Source of the DNA: Gammaproteobacteria bacterium
GTDB taxonomy: Bacteria; Pseudomonadota; Gammaproteobacteria; Steroidobacterales; Foliamicaceae
DNA: 64,000 bases
Reading direction: 5' to 3'
NCBI GenBank assembly: GCA_011523505.1
Contig: WTGP01000042.1
Location: 61,087-125,086, forward strand
The notes beneath the pieces are model-generated. The model had not been told where the DNA came from and made no database searches. It saw only the letters and a list, made by a program, of their open reading frames with translations. Below, piece by piece: positions 21,059 through 32,648 of the stretch. The translations under genes were made by a program, and so were the position numbers. Every line of letters begins with the position of its first letter. The stretch's first letter is position 1.

Positions 21059-21679
21059 ATGCAGCAGATTCCGGAAATCTTCCCGCTCATACTCTTTTAC
21101 GGCTGGTCGGGCATGCTGATCGCGGCCGCCGTGGGCGTGATCACGGCGCGCAATCCGGTTCACTCGGTGCTGCTCCTGGTGCTGTGCTTCGTCATCTCGG
21201 CCGCCATCTGGCTGCTGCTGCGCGCCGAATTCCTGGCCGTGGCGCTGGTGCTGGTTTACGTCGGCGCGGTCATGGTGCTGCTGCTGTTCGTCGTGATGAT
21301 GCTGGACATCAACGTCGAGCGCATGCGCGAAGGACTCACGCGCTATGCTCCCCTGGGCGTGCTGGTCGGCCTGCTGCTGGCCGCGCAGCTTTCGTCGGTC
21401 TGGTGGTTGCGGCGCTCCGGACTGGAGATTGCCGCACCCGCCGATACGCTGGTTTTCGAGGAGGGCAACACGCAAGCGCTGGGCACGCTGCTTTATACCG
21501 AGCACCTGTATGCCTTCGAGATAGCCGGCTATATCCTCCTGCTGGCCATCATCGGCGCGATTACGCTCACGCTGCGCCGCCGCAAGGGCCTGCGCGTGCA
21601 GCAGGTGTCCGAACAGGTCGCCGTCCGGCCGGAAAGCCGGGTCCGGCTGGTCAGGATGCCCGTGGAGAAGGACGAGTGA
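21059..21679 (+). CDS. nuoJ: NADH-quinone oxidoreductase subunit J
   Basis: 206 residues with five predicted TM helices. The third helix region [20 protein letters not shown] carries the family VGAV/I-V-LF pattern around the pi-bulge important for proton coupling. The segment [35 protein letters not shown] is also typical. A charged cytoplasmic tail ends PVEKDE. The stop overlaps the nuoK GTG start by three bases. Confidence 0.95.
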   Translation: MQQIPEIFPLILFYGWSGMLIAAAVGVITARNPVHSVLLLVLCFVISAAIWLLLRAEFLAVALVLVYVGAVMVLLLFVVMMLDINVERMREGLTRYAPLGVLVGLLLAAQLSSVWWLRRSGLEIAAPADTLVFEEGNTQALGTLLYTEHLYAFEIAGYILLLAIIGAITLTLRRRKGLRVQQVSEQVAVRPESRVRLVRMPVEKDE

Positions 21680-21977
21680 TCGGGCTTGCCCACCTGCTGA
21701 CCCTGAGCACGGTCCTGTTCGCGATCGCCGTGTGCGGTATTTTCATCAACCGCCGCAGCGTGATCCTGCTTCTGATGTGCGTGGAACTGTTGCTGCTCGC
21801 GGTCAATTTCAATTTCATCGCGTTTGCCTATTTTCTCGGCGACCTGGCCGGGCAGGTGTTCGTGTTCTTCATCCTGACCGTGGCCGCGGCGGAGGCCGCG
21901 ATTGGCCTGGCGATCCTCGTGGTGCTGTTCCGCAACCGGCTCAGCGTGAACGTGGAAGAGTTCAGCCTGCTCAAGGG

Positions 21978-21981
<4 letters not shown>
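21676..21981 (+). CDS. nuoK: NADH-quinone oxidoreductase subunit K
   Basis: 101 residues, three TM helices, exactly the usual size. It has the two buried membrane glutamates ([15 protein letters not shown] and [17 protein letters not shown]) that form part of the proton path. The start is GTG at 21676 inside the nuoJ stop (GTGA), and its own stop is embedded in the ATGATG start of nuoL. Confidence 0.96.
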
Positions 21982-23917
<1,936 letters not shown>

Positions 23918-23918
<1 letters not shown>

Positions 23919-25429
23919 TGCCCGATTCCGGCCTGTTGAGCGTGATCGTCTGGCTGCCGGTGGCCGCCGGCCTGCTGATCATGGGCCTGGCCCGCAGCGC
24001 CGCCGTTGCGCGCTGGTCGTGCCTGGCCGTGGCGCTGCTCGAGTGGATACCCGGCTGGATTCTGTGGCGCGGCTTCGATCCCGGCGGCGGCTTCCAGTTC
24101 GTCGAGAGGCACGACTGGATCAAGCGATTCGACGTGCAGTACTACCTCGGCGTCGACGGCATCGCGCTGGCGCTGATTCTGCTGACGCTGCTGCTCACGC
24201 CGGCGGCGGTCGTGGCGGGCTGGCGGGCGATAGACCGGCGCACGGGGCTGTACTACGGCGCCCTGCTGATTCAGCAGGGGCTGATGCTGGGCGTTTTCTG
24301 TGCGCTGGACAGCCTGCTGTTCTACGTGTTCTGGGAGTTCATGCTCGCCCCGATGTTCCTGATCATCGGCATCTGGGGCGGCGAGCGGCGGATTTACGCA
24401 ACGGTCAAGTTCTTCCTCTTCACTTTCCTGGGCTCGGTGTTCATGCTGGTCGCGCTGGTCTATCTGTACCTGCAGGCGGGCAGTTACGCGATACCCGACC
24501 TGCACGCCCTGCCGCTTTCCCTTGCCGAGCAGCAGCTGCTGTTCTTCGGTTTCCTGGCCGCGTTTGCGGTCAAGGTGCCGATGTGGCCTGTGCATACCTG
24601 GCTGCCCGATGCGCACGTGGAGGCGCCGACCGGCGGCTCGGTCATTCTGGCGGCGATCCTGCTGAAGATGGGCGGCTTCGGCATGCTGCGGTTCAGCCTG
24701 CCGGTCACGCCCGATGCCGCCTACCAGTTCGCGCCCCTGATCGTGGGCCTGTCGCTGGTCGCGATCGTCTATATCGCCGTGGTGGCCTTGGCCCAGCGCG
24801 ATCTCAAGAAGCTGATCGCCTATTCGTCGGTGGCCCACATGGGATTCGTGACCCTGGGCCTGTTCATTCCCCTGGCTTACGCGGGCGCCGGCAAGGACCA
24901 GCTCCTGGCGCTGGGCATGGGCGGGGGCATGGTGCAGATGATTTCCCACGGCTTCATTTCGGCGGCCCTGTTCATGTGCGTCGGGGTGCTCTACGACCGC
25001 GTCCACACGCGCCGGATCAACGATTTCGGCGGCGTGGCCAACACCATGCCGGTTTTCGCCGTCCTGCTGGTGCTGTTCGCGCTGGCCAACGCGGGACTGC
25101 CCGGGACTTCCGGCTTTGTCGGTGAATTCCTCGTCATCCTGGCGTCGTTCCGCGCCGAACCGCTGGTCGCCCTGGGCGCGGGCACGATCCTGGTGCTGGG
25201 CGCGGCATACAGCCTGTACATGCTCAAGCGGGTGGTGTTTGGCGAGGTGGCGAACGACAGGGTGGCGGGCCTCGAGGACCTCGATGCCCGCGAACTGATT
25301 GCGCTGGGCGGCATCGGCCTAGCGGTGATTGTCCTTGGCCTGTACCCGGATCCCCTGGTGGAAATGATGGAGCCCTCGCTGGACGCGCTGGCCCGCCACG
25401 TACTGGCCGGGAAGGGGGCGGGATGGTGA
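23918..25429 (+). CDS. nuoM: NADH-quinone oxidoreductase subunit M
   Basis: 503 residues, about 14 TM helices, an antiporter-like proton-pumping subunit. Diagnostic blocks are YVFWEFMLAPMFLIIGIWGG, FFGFLAAFAVKVPMWPVHTWLPDAHVEAPTGGSVILAAILLKMGGFGMLRF, and LIAYSSVAHMGFVTLGLF. One base is shared with nuoL and seven with nuoN, indicating translational coupling through the whole membrane arm. Confidence 0.96.
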
Positions 25430-26841
25430 TGGATCTGGCCTACTGGGCGCCGCTGTACCCGGAACTGGCGCTTGCGCTGCTGATTCCGGTCCTGCTGCTG
25501 GTGGACCTGGCCGTGGGCAGGAAGCGCCCGCTCGTCATTCAATCGGTCTGTCTGGCCGGGCTGGTCCTTGTGGGATGGACCTGCTTCGCGGCGGCGGACG
25601 GCGAAATGTTCCATGGCGCCTTCGTGATGGACAAACTGGCGCGCCTGTTGAAAGTTGCCGGCGTGCTGTTGAGCCTCGTGGCCTTCGTCTATGCGCCGCG
25701 CGATCTGCGCCAGGCCGGCGCGCTGCGCGGCGAGTATTACCTCCTTGGCCTGTTTGCGCTGCTGGGCGTTTTCGTGACCGCGTCCGCCGGCAGCCTGCTG
25801 ACCCTGTATCTCGGCCTGGAACTGCTCGCGCTGGCCTTGTACACCCTGGTGGCCCTGCAGCGCGATTCCGCCCGCGCGGCCGAGGCGGCGATGAAGTATT
25901 TCGTGCTCGGAGCGATCGGTTCGGGAGCGATGCTGTACGGGATGTCGCTGCTATACGGCCTGTCGGGTTCGCTGCTCCTGAGCGAAACGGCGACCCTGGC
26001 GTCCGAGAGCGTGGGGGCGTATGTCGCCGCGGCCCTGGTGCTGACGGGAGTGGCGTTCAAACTCGGCGCCGTCCCCTTCCACCAGTGGGTGGCCGACGCG
26101 TATGACGGGCCTCCGCTGGGTGTGGCCGTACTGCTTGCAACGGTCCCGAAGCTCGCCTCGTTCGCCCTGATCGTGCGGCTGCTGGTTGACGGGATTTCCG
26201 CTTCGCAGGAGCAGTGGAACCTGCTGCTGATCGTGATGGCGGTCGCGTCCCTGTCCCTGGGCACCATCGTGGCCATGGCCCAGACGCAGGCCGCGCGGCT
26301 GCTGGCATGGGCCGCAATCGCGCATGTCGGATTCCTGCTGCTCGGCGTGGTCGCGGGCGGCGGCGAGGGCTTGAGCGCCGCGCTGTTCTACACCCTTGTG
26401 TACGTGGTCATGGCGGCCGGCGCCTTCGGCGTGGTCATCGCACTGGAGAAACAGGCCGCTCCGCTGGACAGCCTGCGGGGACTGTACCGCCGCCACCCGG
26501 GGATGGCGTTCATCATGCTGCTCATCATGCTGAGCATGATCGGGATTCCGCCGCTGGCGGGCTTTCTGGCCAAGTGGCAGGTGCTGATGGTGCTGGTGGA
26601 CCAGGGTTTGACGGCCCTTGCGGTCGTCGCCGTGGTATTCGCCGTGGTCGGGGCCTACTATTACCTGCGGATCATCCGGCTGATGTTCATGGAGGCCCCG
26701 CTCGAGCAGGAGCAGGAGCGATTGAAGCCCGGTTGGGGCGCCAGCCTGGTGCTGGGGGCCAATGGATTGGCGCTGGTCGTGATCGGTGTCTGGCCGGATC
26801 CGTTGCTGGAATTGTGCCGGGCCGCCTTCGGTCCGGGGTAA
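25423..26841 (+). CDS. nuoN: NADH-quinone oxidoreductase subunit N
   Basis: 472 residues, the third antiporter-like subunit and last gene of the operon. Signatures include LYLGLELLALALYTLVALQRDSARAAEAAMKYFVLGAIGSGAMLYG, GVAFKLGAVPFHQWVADAYDGPP, LLAWAAIAHVGFLLLG, and a C-terminal YYYLRIIRLMF. Length is close to that of E. coli NuoN. It overlaps nuoM by seven bases. All 14 nuo genes are intact and in canonical order. Confidence 0.96.
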   Translation: MVMDLAYWAPLYPELALALLIPVLLLVDLAVGRKRPLVIQSVCLAGLVLVGWTCFAAADGEMFHGAFVMDKLARLLKVAGVLLSLVAFVYAPRDLRQAGALRGEYYLLGLFALLGVFVTASAGSLLTLYLGLELLALALYTLVALQRDSARAAEAAMKYFVLGAIGSGAMLYGMSLLYGLSGSLLLSETATLASESVGAYVAAALVLTGVAFKLGAVPFHQWVADAYDGPPLGVAVLLATVPKLASFALIVRLLVDGISASQEQWNLLLIVMAVASLSLGTIVAMAQTQAARLLAWAAIAHVGFLLLGVVAGGGEGLSAALFYTLVYVVMAAGAFGVVIALEKQAAPLDSLRGLYRRHPGMAFIMLLIMLSMIGIPPLAGFLAKWQVLMVLVDQGLTALAVVAVVFAVVGAYYYLRIIRLMFMEAPLEQEQERLKPGWGASLVLGANGLALVVIGVWPDPLLELCRAAFGPG

Positions 26842-26848
26842 CCGCCGT

Positions 26849-28213
26849 TTGCTGAAGAAAATCATGCTGTTTGCTGGGCCCCTGGCGGCCCTGACGGCGG
26901 GTCTGCTGATGCGGGATGCCGGGCCGGCCGTGGCCTGGACCGTGGCCGTGACCACGCTGTGCGCGGCCTGGTGGATCACCGAGGCGGTGCCGATTCCGGT
27001 CACCGCGCTGATACCCATCGCGCTGCTGCCCCTGGTAGGCGCCATTGCGCCGTCGCAGGCTGCGCACGCGGTAGGCGATCCGCTGATCATGCTGCTGATG
27101 GGCGGATTCATGCTTTCCACGGCCATGGAGAAGAGCGGCGCGCACCGCAGGATCGCACTGGGAATGATCAACCTGTTCGGCGCCAGCGACGGACGCCGGC
27201 TCGTGTTCGGTTTCATGGCCGCGGCCGCGGTGCTCAGCATGTGGATATCGAACACGGCCACGACCCTGATGCTGCTGCCGATCGCGCTGGCCGTGATCCA
27301 GGGCTGCGACGACAAACGGCTGGCCCTGCCGCTTTTGCTGGGAATGTGCTATGCGGCCAGCATCGGCGGCACCGGCACGCCGGTCGGAACCCCGCCGAAC
27401 CTGATCTTCATGCGCGTTTATCAGGAGACAACGGGGACCCAGCTGGGGTTCACGCAGTGGATGAGCTGGGCCTTGCCCGTGGTCCTGGTGATGCTGCCGA
27501 TTGCCGGATTCTGGCTGACCCGCGGGCTCAAGCTGCGCGCGCCCGTGCAGCTGCCCGCCGTCGGAAAGTGGCGCACCGAGGAAGTGCGGACTCTCGTGGT
27601 GTTTGCGATCACCGCGTTGCTCTGGGTGACCCGCCGCGAACCCTTCGGCGGCTGGTCCGGACTGCTGGGCCTGGACCAGGCCCATGACGGCAGCGTGGCG
27701 CTGCTTGCGGTAGTGGCGATGTTCATTGTTCCGAACGGAGCAGGCGGCCGCCTGCTGGACTGGAAGACGGCCGTCAGCATCCCCTGGGGCGTCTTGCTGC
27801 TGTTCGCGGGGGGCATCTGCATTGCCGGGGCCTTTGCCAGCACGGGCCTGAGCGCCAGCCTGGGCTCGGCGCTTGCCGCTCAGGCGGACTGGACGCCCTT
27901 GCTGCTGATCCTGTTCATCTGCCTGGCGGTCACCTTCCTGACCGAAATCACCAGCAACACGGCCACGACCTCGCTGCTCATGCCGATACTGGCGGCGGGA
28001 GCCGTCGCGGCCGGCATAGAGCCGCACCTGATCATGGTTCCCGCGGCGATCAGCGCCAGTTTCGCCTTCATGCTGCCGGTCGCCACCGGACCCAACGCCG
28101 TGATTTTCAGTTCGGGCCGCCTCACCGTCCCGCAGATGGCCCGCGAAGGCCTTGTGCTCAACGTCCTGGGCGCGCTCGTGATCTCAACGATCACCTACTG
28201 GCTGCTCAGCTGA
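26849..28213 (+). CDS. DASS/SLC13-family anion (dicarboxylate or sulfate) symporter
   Basis: 454 residues, about 11-12 TM helices. The two DASS substrate/sodium motifs are visible: ISNTATTLMLLPIALAV in the first half and TSNTATTSLLMPIL in the second, each followed by helix-breaking GTGTPVGTPPNLIF or VATGPNAVIF. Relatives carry C4-dicarboxylates, citrate or sulfate with sodium; which applies here cannot be read from sequence. TTG at 26849 with GGGGTA upstream is used; ATG at 26864 is an alternative. It follows nuoN by 7 bp, so it may share the nuo transcript. Its last 8 bases overlap the convergent SnoaL-like gene. Confidence 0.9.
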   Translation: MLKKIMLFAGPLAALTAGLLMRDAGPAVAWTVAVTTLCAAWWITEAVPIPVTALIPIALLPLVGAIAPSQAAHAVGDPLIMLLMGGFMLSTAMEKSGAHRRIALGMINLFGASDGRRLVFGFMAAAAVLSMWISNTATTLMLLPIALAVIQGCDDKRLALPLLLGMCYAASIGGTGTPVGTPPNLIFMRVYQETTGTQLGFTQWMSWALPVVLVMLPIAGFWLTRGLKLRAPVQLPAVGKWRTEEVRTLVVFAITALLWVTRREPFGGWSGLLGLDQAHDGSVALLAVVAMFIVPNGAGGRLLDWKTAVSIPWGVLLLFAGGICIAGAFASTGLSASLGSALAAQADWTPLLLILFICLAVTFLTEITSNTATTSLLMPILAAGAVAAGIEPHLIMVPAAISASFAFMLPVATGPNAVIFSSGRLTVPQMAREGLVLNVLGALVISTITYWLLS

Positions 28214-28670
28214 AATCGGCCTCCACCGAGTTTTCGTAGAGCTTGCGCATGTAGAGGATGGGCGCGAGCGGCGCTTCGGCATAGCGGCAGATCCGCCAGC
28301 CCTCGGGCAGCCTGCGGAACAGCGCTACGGCGCGGTTGTCGGCGCCCACGGGCTTGTCGTAGCCCTCGGCCACCGCGTCCCAGTGAAACTGGTAGGAAAC
28401 CCACGCCAGGTCGTCGCTGACCGGGTCGGCCTTCACGTCCCAGATGCGCATCTTCAGGCGCGGGATCAATTCCATGGTCTTGTTCCAATACGCATGGATC
28501 GAGTCCCAGTCCCGCAACGGCTGATCGACTTCCTCCGGGAGGTAGAAGGGCTCGGGATCGGAAGTGTCCCATAACCCGGCCATCGCCTTGAGGTCCATGC
28601 GGTCCCAGTTTTTCTGCAACTGGCGCAGCACCGCGCCGATCGCCTCGTTCAGATTCGATTCGGTAGTCAT
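28206..28670 (-). CDS. SnoaL-like / NTF2-fold protein
   Basis: 154 residues. The pattern fits the SnoaL-like (NTF2-fold) group: an N-terminal helix (LNEAIGAVLRQLQKNWDRMDLKAMAGLWDTSDP), then alternating strands with LRDWDSIHAYWNKTMELIPRLKMRIWDVKADPVSDDLAWVSYQFHWDAV and RAVALFRRLPEGWRICRYAEAP. Members include isomerases, dehydratases and non-catalytic ligand binders, so no reaction is assigned. The ATG at 28670 (MTTESNL) is preferred to upstream starts that would run into the hpaB-like gene. It is divergent from the flavin monooxygenase, suggesting a shared control region, and the two may act together. Confidence 0.75.
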   Translation of the reverse strand: MTTESNLNEAIGAVLRQLQKNWDRMDLKAMAGLWDTSDPEPFYLPEEVDQPLRDWDSIHAYWNKTMELIPRLKMRIWDVKADPVSDDLAWVSYQFHWDAVAEGYDKPVGADNRAVALFRRLPEGWRICRYAEAPLAPILYMRKLYENSVEADFS

Positions 28671-28756
28671 GGGCGGAATTATGCCCGCCCCGTAGCGGGA
28701 AGACGTTCGGGCTAGAATGGCCGCCCGACCGGAAGTAAGCGCAAAAGGAACAGGTC

Positions 28757-30211
28757 TTGCCGGCAAGAACAGGCGACGAACTCATTCAGGCACTCAGGGA
28801 CTCTCCGATGGAGTTGTGGCATCGGGGACGAAAGGTTGAAGACATCACCGCCGAAGACGGCATAGCCGGCGGGGTGAGCAGCCTGGCGGCCCGCTACGAC
28901 CTTCAGCACGAAGAACCCGAAACATTGCTCTTTCCCTCGCCCGAGACGGGCGACCCGGTGGGGATGAGCTTCATGATTCCCGAGACGCGTGAGGACCTCG
29001 TTCGCGTCGGGGACGCAATGCACCGGCTTGCGGATTTCAGCTTCGGGATGGCGGGCCGCGACCCCAGCTACCTGAACCGCGCGATGAGCGCCTACGCGGC
29101 TGCCGCCGGCTGGCTGGATTCGGCGCACGCGGGCGGCGGGGCGAACGCCAGGTCGTTTCACCGGGAGATGCGCGAACGCGACCTGGCGCTCACGCATACG
29201 CTGATCAACCCGCAGATCAACCGCGCGGTCAGCGCAGCGAAGCAGGCGGACCCGTTCCTGGCGGCGCGCGTGAAGGAGGAGACCGACGCCGGCCTGGTCA
29301 TCAAGGGCGCGCGGATGCTGGCCACGCTGCCGATCTCCGACGCGATCATGGTGTTTCCTTCCACGCTTCTGAAGAATCCCGAAGAGGACGCGCCGTATTC
29401 GTTCGCTTTTTGTATTCCCAACGCGACCGAAGGGCTGAAGTTCATCTGCCGGGAAACGGTGGACTACGGACGCAACCACTTCGACCACCCGCTGGGCTCG
29501 CGATACGAGGAACTGGACGCGCTGGTGGTGTTCGACGACGTGTTCGTTCCCTGGGAGAACGTGTTCCTGTATCGCGACGTGAAGGCCTGCAACGAAGCCT
29601 ACGCGGCCACCTCCGCGGTGGTGCACATGTCGCACCAGGTCATCTGCAAGAACATCGCCAAGACCGAGTTCCTGCTGGGCCTGGTGTCGCTGATGATCGA
29701 CGCCGTGGGCATCGAGATCTTCCAGCACGTGCAGGAGAAGGTGGCCGAAATCTGGGTCAACCTGGAAACCATGAAGGCCTTCCGGCGGGCCGCGGAGGTC
29801 GACGCGGCCCGCAACGAGCACGGCATGATGACGCCGGCCTTCGATCCGCTGGACGCGGCCCGCAACCTCTATCCGCGCCTTTACCCGCGCATGGTCGAGA
29901 TCGTGCGCCTGCTGGGCGCCAGCGGCCTCGTGGCCATGCCCACCGAAGCCGACCTCAAGGGTCCGCTGAGCGAGGAGGTGCATCGCTACTACCAGGCGGC
30001 GCGGCTGGAGGCGAAGGACCGGATCCCCCTCTACCGCCTGGCCTGGGACACGGCGCTGTCGGCCTTCGCGGCACGGCAGGTGCAGTACGAGACCTATTTC
30101 TTCGGCGATCCCGTGCGGATGGCCGGCGCGATCTTCCACTCCAAGGACCGCACCCCGTACATGGAACGCGTGCGCGAGTTCCTTCGCTCTTCTTCGCAAG
30201 ACGACGACTAG
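28757..30211 (+). CDS. HpaB-family flavin-dependent (4-hydroxyphenylacetate 3-hydroxylase type) oxygenase
   Basis: 484 residues. This acyl-CoA-dehydrogenase-fold family includes FADH2-dependent phenol ortho-hydroxylases (HpaB, TftD, PvcC). Visible blocks are the N-terminal helical domain (LSSLAARYDLQHEEPETLLFPSPETGDPVGMSFMIP), a middle beta domain (TDAGLVIKGARMLATLPISDAIMVFPS ... YSFAFCIPNA), and LDALVVFDDVFVPWENVFLYRDV. The adjacent flavin reductase is the expected partner that supplies reduced flavin. The start is TTG at 28757 with AAGGAACAGG upstream. Substrate is not determined; the iron-sulfur ligands of the related 4-hydroxybutyryl-CoA dehydratase were not recognised. Confidence 0.85.
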   Translation: MPARTGDELIQALRDSPMELWHRGRKVEDITAEDGIAGGVSSLAARYDLQHEEPETLLFPSPETGDPVGMSFMIPETREDLVRVGDAMHRLADFSFGMAGRDPSYLNRAMSAYAAAAGWLDSAHAGGGANARSFHREMRERDLALTHTLINPQINRAVSAAKQADPFLAARVKEETDAGLVIKGARMLATLPISDAIMVFPSTLLKNPEEDAPYSFAFCIPNATEGLKFICRETVDYGRNHFDHPLGSRYEELDALVVFDDVFVPWENVFLYRDVKACNEAYAATSAVVHMSHQVICKNIAKTEFLLGLVSLMIDAVGIEIFQHVQEKVAEIWVNLETMKAFRRAAEVDAARNEHGMMTPAFDPLDAARNLYPRLYPRMVEIVRLLGASGLVAMPTEADLKGPLSEEVHRYYQAARLEAKDRIPLYRLAWDTALSAFAARQVQYETYFFGDPVRMAGAIFHSKDRTPYMERVREFLRSSSQDDD

Positions 30212-30230
30212 CCGGTCCTGAGGAACGCAG

Positions 30231-31172
30231 TTGGACTCAAGGGGTTTTCGCAACGCGCTCGGGCAGTTTGCAACCGGCGTGACGGTGGTCACCACGAAAG
30301 CCGGGAACGGCGACCGCATCGGGCTGACCGCCAACAGCTTCAATTCCGCCTCGCTGGATCCGCCGATGGTGCTCTGGAGCCTCAGGAACGATTCCCTGAA
30401 CTTCGAGGTGTTCGCGAATGCGGACCACTTTGCGGTCAATGTGCTGGCGGCCGACCAGGTCGATGTTTCGCGGCGCTTTTCGCGCTACGTGGAGGACCGG
30501 TTTGCGGAACTGGACTGCGCCGAGGGAATCGGCGGAGCACCCGTGATCGCCGGCTGCGCGGCCACCTTCCAGTGCCGCAACGTGCACCGTTACAGCGGCG
30601 GCGATCATGCAATCTTCGTTGGAGAAGTTCTGGAATTCGAGGTCAACGACCGCACCCCGCTGGTCTTCCACCGCGGCGATTACACGGTCACCATGCCGCG
30701 CCCGGCGGACGGCCCGGACGGGTCGGAAATCGCCGGCGGCTATGTCGACGACTTTCTTCTGCCGCTGCTGGCGCGGGCGTACCGGCTTTTCGGCCTGCCG
30801 TTCTACGAGCACCTGACCGAGCAGAAAATTCCCCGCGACGAATGGCGGGTGCTGGCCACATTGAGCGACCAGAGTTGCACCCGCGACGAACTCGCGTGGA
30901 TCATCCGCATGCCGGACGAGATACTCGACAACACGCTGAAGGCCCTGTTTGACCAGGAGATGATCGTCGAGGACGAACCGCGGGCGGCGGGAGGATTGCC
31001 CCGGCTGGTTTGCACCCCCCGGGGCAGCCGGCGGGTCGTCAAGCTGCTGGCCGTGGCCAAGGCCCGCGAGGCGGACGTACTGGCGGATTTTCCCGAACTG
31101 GAGCAGCAGGACTTCAAGCAGATGCTGCGCAGCATGATTGCGCGGCTGGCCGGCAGCAAGCGGCCGCGCTGA
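30231..31172 (+). CDS. Flavin reductase fused to a MarR-like winged-helix domain
   Basis: 313 residues in two parts. Residues 1 to about 155 are an HpaC-type flavin reductase (FRNALGQFATGVTVVTTKAG, IGLTANSFNSASLDPPMVLWSLRNDSLNF). About 165-313 resemble a MarR-family helix-turn-helix domain (DEWRVLATLSDQSCTRDELAWIIRMPDEILDNTLKALFDQEMIV, TPRGSRRVVKLL). The same architecture is known in the reductase of Acinetobacter p-hydroxyphenylacetate hydroxylase, where the MarR-like part senses the aromatic substrate and relieves autoinhibition rather than binding DNA. The start is TTG at 30231, 19 bp after the oxygenase gene. The pair forms a two-component monooxygenase. Confidence 0.85.
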   Translation: MDSRGFRNALGQFATGVTVVTTKAGNGDRIGLTANSFNSASLDPPMVLWSLRNDSLNFEVFANADHFAVNVLAADQVDVSRRFSRYVEDRFAELDCAEGIGGAPVIAGCAATFQCRNVHRYSGGDHAIFVGEVLEFEVNDRTPLVFHRGDYTVTMPRPADGPDGSEIAGGYVDDFLLPLLARAYRLFGLPFYEHLTEQKIPRDEWRVLATLSDQSCTRDELAWIIRMPDEILDNTLKALFDQEMIVEDEPRAAGGLPRLVCTPRGSRRVVKLLAVAKAREADVLADFPELEQQDFKQMLRSMIARLAGSKRPR

Positions 31173-31187
31173 ACCGGCGCCGACGGC

Positions 31188-32648
31188 ATGGGCCTGACCA
31201 TCTTCGCCGCCTACCTGGTGCTGGTGGTGGCGCTGGGCCTGGTCGCTTCGCGCGGACAGCGGGCCAGCGAGGACTTCTGGGTCGCCGGCCGCCGTTTCGG
31301 CGTTCCTGTCCTCGTTCTTGCAAACGTGGCGGCGATCATGCACGGGGGCTCGATACTGAGCGGCGTCGCCTTCATAGGGGCGTTCGGCGGGGTTGCCGGG
31401 TTGCCGTTTCTGGCGTTCGCCATCGGCATCGCCATCGTTTTCTTCTTCTTCGCCCGCAAATTGCGTCAGTCCGGCGGCTTTACCCTGCCGGACTACCTGG
31501 GCGACCGCTATGCAAGCCGGAAAATGCGGGCCTGGAGCGCGATCGTCGTTGCCGTGTCCAGCGTCGTCTACCTGGTGGCCCAGTTGCGGGGCATGGCCTT
31601 CATACTGGAACGCCTGCTCGACATCCCCTTCCTCTGGGGGCTGGCGCTGGGCAGCCTGATATTCGTGGCCTATGTCGCCCTCGGCGGCCTGCTGGCGGTG
31701 GTGTGGACGAACATCGCCCAGTTTTTCTTCATGTGGGCCGGGCTGCTCCTGATCGCGCCGGTCCTGCTGCAGGAAGTCGGCGGCTGGACCGGGGTCATGC
31801 TTGAGGTGGAGCAGGCCGCGCCCGGCTGGACCAGCTTGCGCGGTGTGTCCTGGGGCTGGGGGTACTTCATTTCCTGGCAGGTCATCTGGATGCTGGCCTA
31901 TTGCACGCGGCTCGAGCTGGTCACCAAGATGTACGCCGCGCGCGACTCGTGGGTCGCGCGGGTATCGCTGCCCTGGACCATCCTGATCGTGATGGTGTTC
32001 CTGCTTTACGGAAACATGTACCTGGGCGCCGTGGCCCGGATCACGGTGTGGGAGGGCCTCGCGTCGCCCGATCAGGCCTACGTGGCGCTGGTCAGCCAGT
32101 ACCTTGCTCCGGCGCTGGCCGCGTTCGCGCTCACCGGGATCGCCGCGGCCGCCATGTCCACGACGGACTCGCTGCTGCTGATGGCGGGTTCGGCGCTGGC
32201 CCATGACCTGGTGCGCAAGTGCGTGGACGAGCCGCGGGGGGTCGTACGCGAAGAGCGCAGCTACGTCTGGATATCGCGCTGGGCCATCGTGGCCGTCGGC
32301 GCCGTGGCCTTCGTGCTGGCGATACCCGACGTGGCGCTTATCCTGCGCATCGTGTCCTTCGCCGTCGCGATCATCGGCGCGGCCTTCTTCTTCCCGCTGA
32401 TCGCGGGGATGGTGAGCAAGCGCGTGAGCGCCGAGGCCGCATTGGCCTCGTCGGTGTGCGGCGTCGTGACCACGCTGATCTGGATTGCCGGGACGCTGAG
32501 CGGCCAGGGCTGGGCGCAAGTCCTGCATCCGGGCATACCTGGACTGCTTGTGGCCGGCGCAACGATGGCGCTGGTCAATACCTTTACGCCGCCGGCCGTC
32601 GCCATCGGCGGAGTCGCGGCGGCCGGCTGGGAGGAGCGCGGGTCATGA
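31188..32648 (+). CDS. Sodium:solute symporter (SSS) family transporter
   Basis: 486 residues, about 13 TM helices. The N-terminal helix is followed by SEDFWVAGRRFGVPVLVLANVAAIMHGGSILSGVAFIGAFGGVAGL, matching the discontinuous TM1 of SSS proteins. FALTGIAAAAMSTTDSLLLMAGSALAHDLVRK carries the sodium-site serine/threonine signature (A-A-x-M-S-T-x-D-S-L). Substrates in the family range from proline and pantothenate to acetate and sugars; none can be assigned. It follows the reductase by 15 bp and its stop overlaps the next start (ATGA). Confidence 0.9.
   Translation: MGLTIFAAYLVLVVALGLVASRGQRASEDFWVAGRRFGVPVLVLANVAAIMHGGSILSGVAFIGAFGGVAGLPFLAFAIGIAIVFFFFARKLRQSGGFTLPDYLGDRYASRKMRAWSAIVVAVSSVVYLVAQLRGMAFILERLLDIPFLWGLALGSLIFVAYVALGGLLAVVWTNIAQFFFMWAGLLLIAPVLLQEVGGWTGVMLEVEQAAPGWTSLRGVSWGWGYFISWQVIWMLAYCTRLELVTKMYAARDSWVARVSLPWTILIVMVFLLYGNMYLGAVARITVWEGLASPDQAYVALVSQYLAPALAAFALTGIAAAAMSTTDSLLLMAGSALAHDLVRKCVDEPRGVVREERSYVWISRWAIVAVGAVAFVLAIPDVALILRIVSFAVAIIGAAFFFPLIAGMVSKRVSAEAALASSVCGVVTTLIWIAGTLSGQGWAQVLHPGIPGLLVAGATMALVNTFTPPAVAIGGVAAAGWEERGS

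Noticed and set aside
28757..30211. 4-hydroxybutyryl-CoA dehydratase/vinylacetyl-CoA isomerase
   Set aside because: Same fold family, but its iron-sulfur ligands were not recognised and a flavin reductase is adjacent, favouring a monooxygenase.
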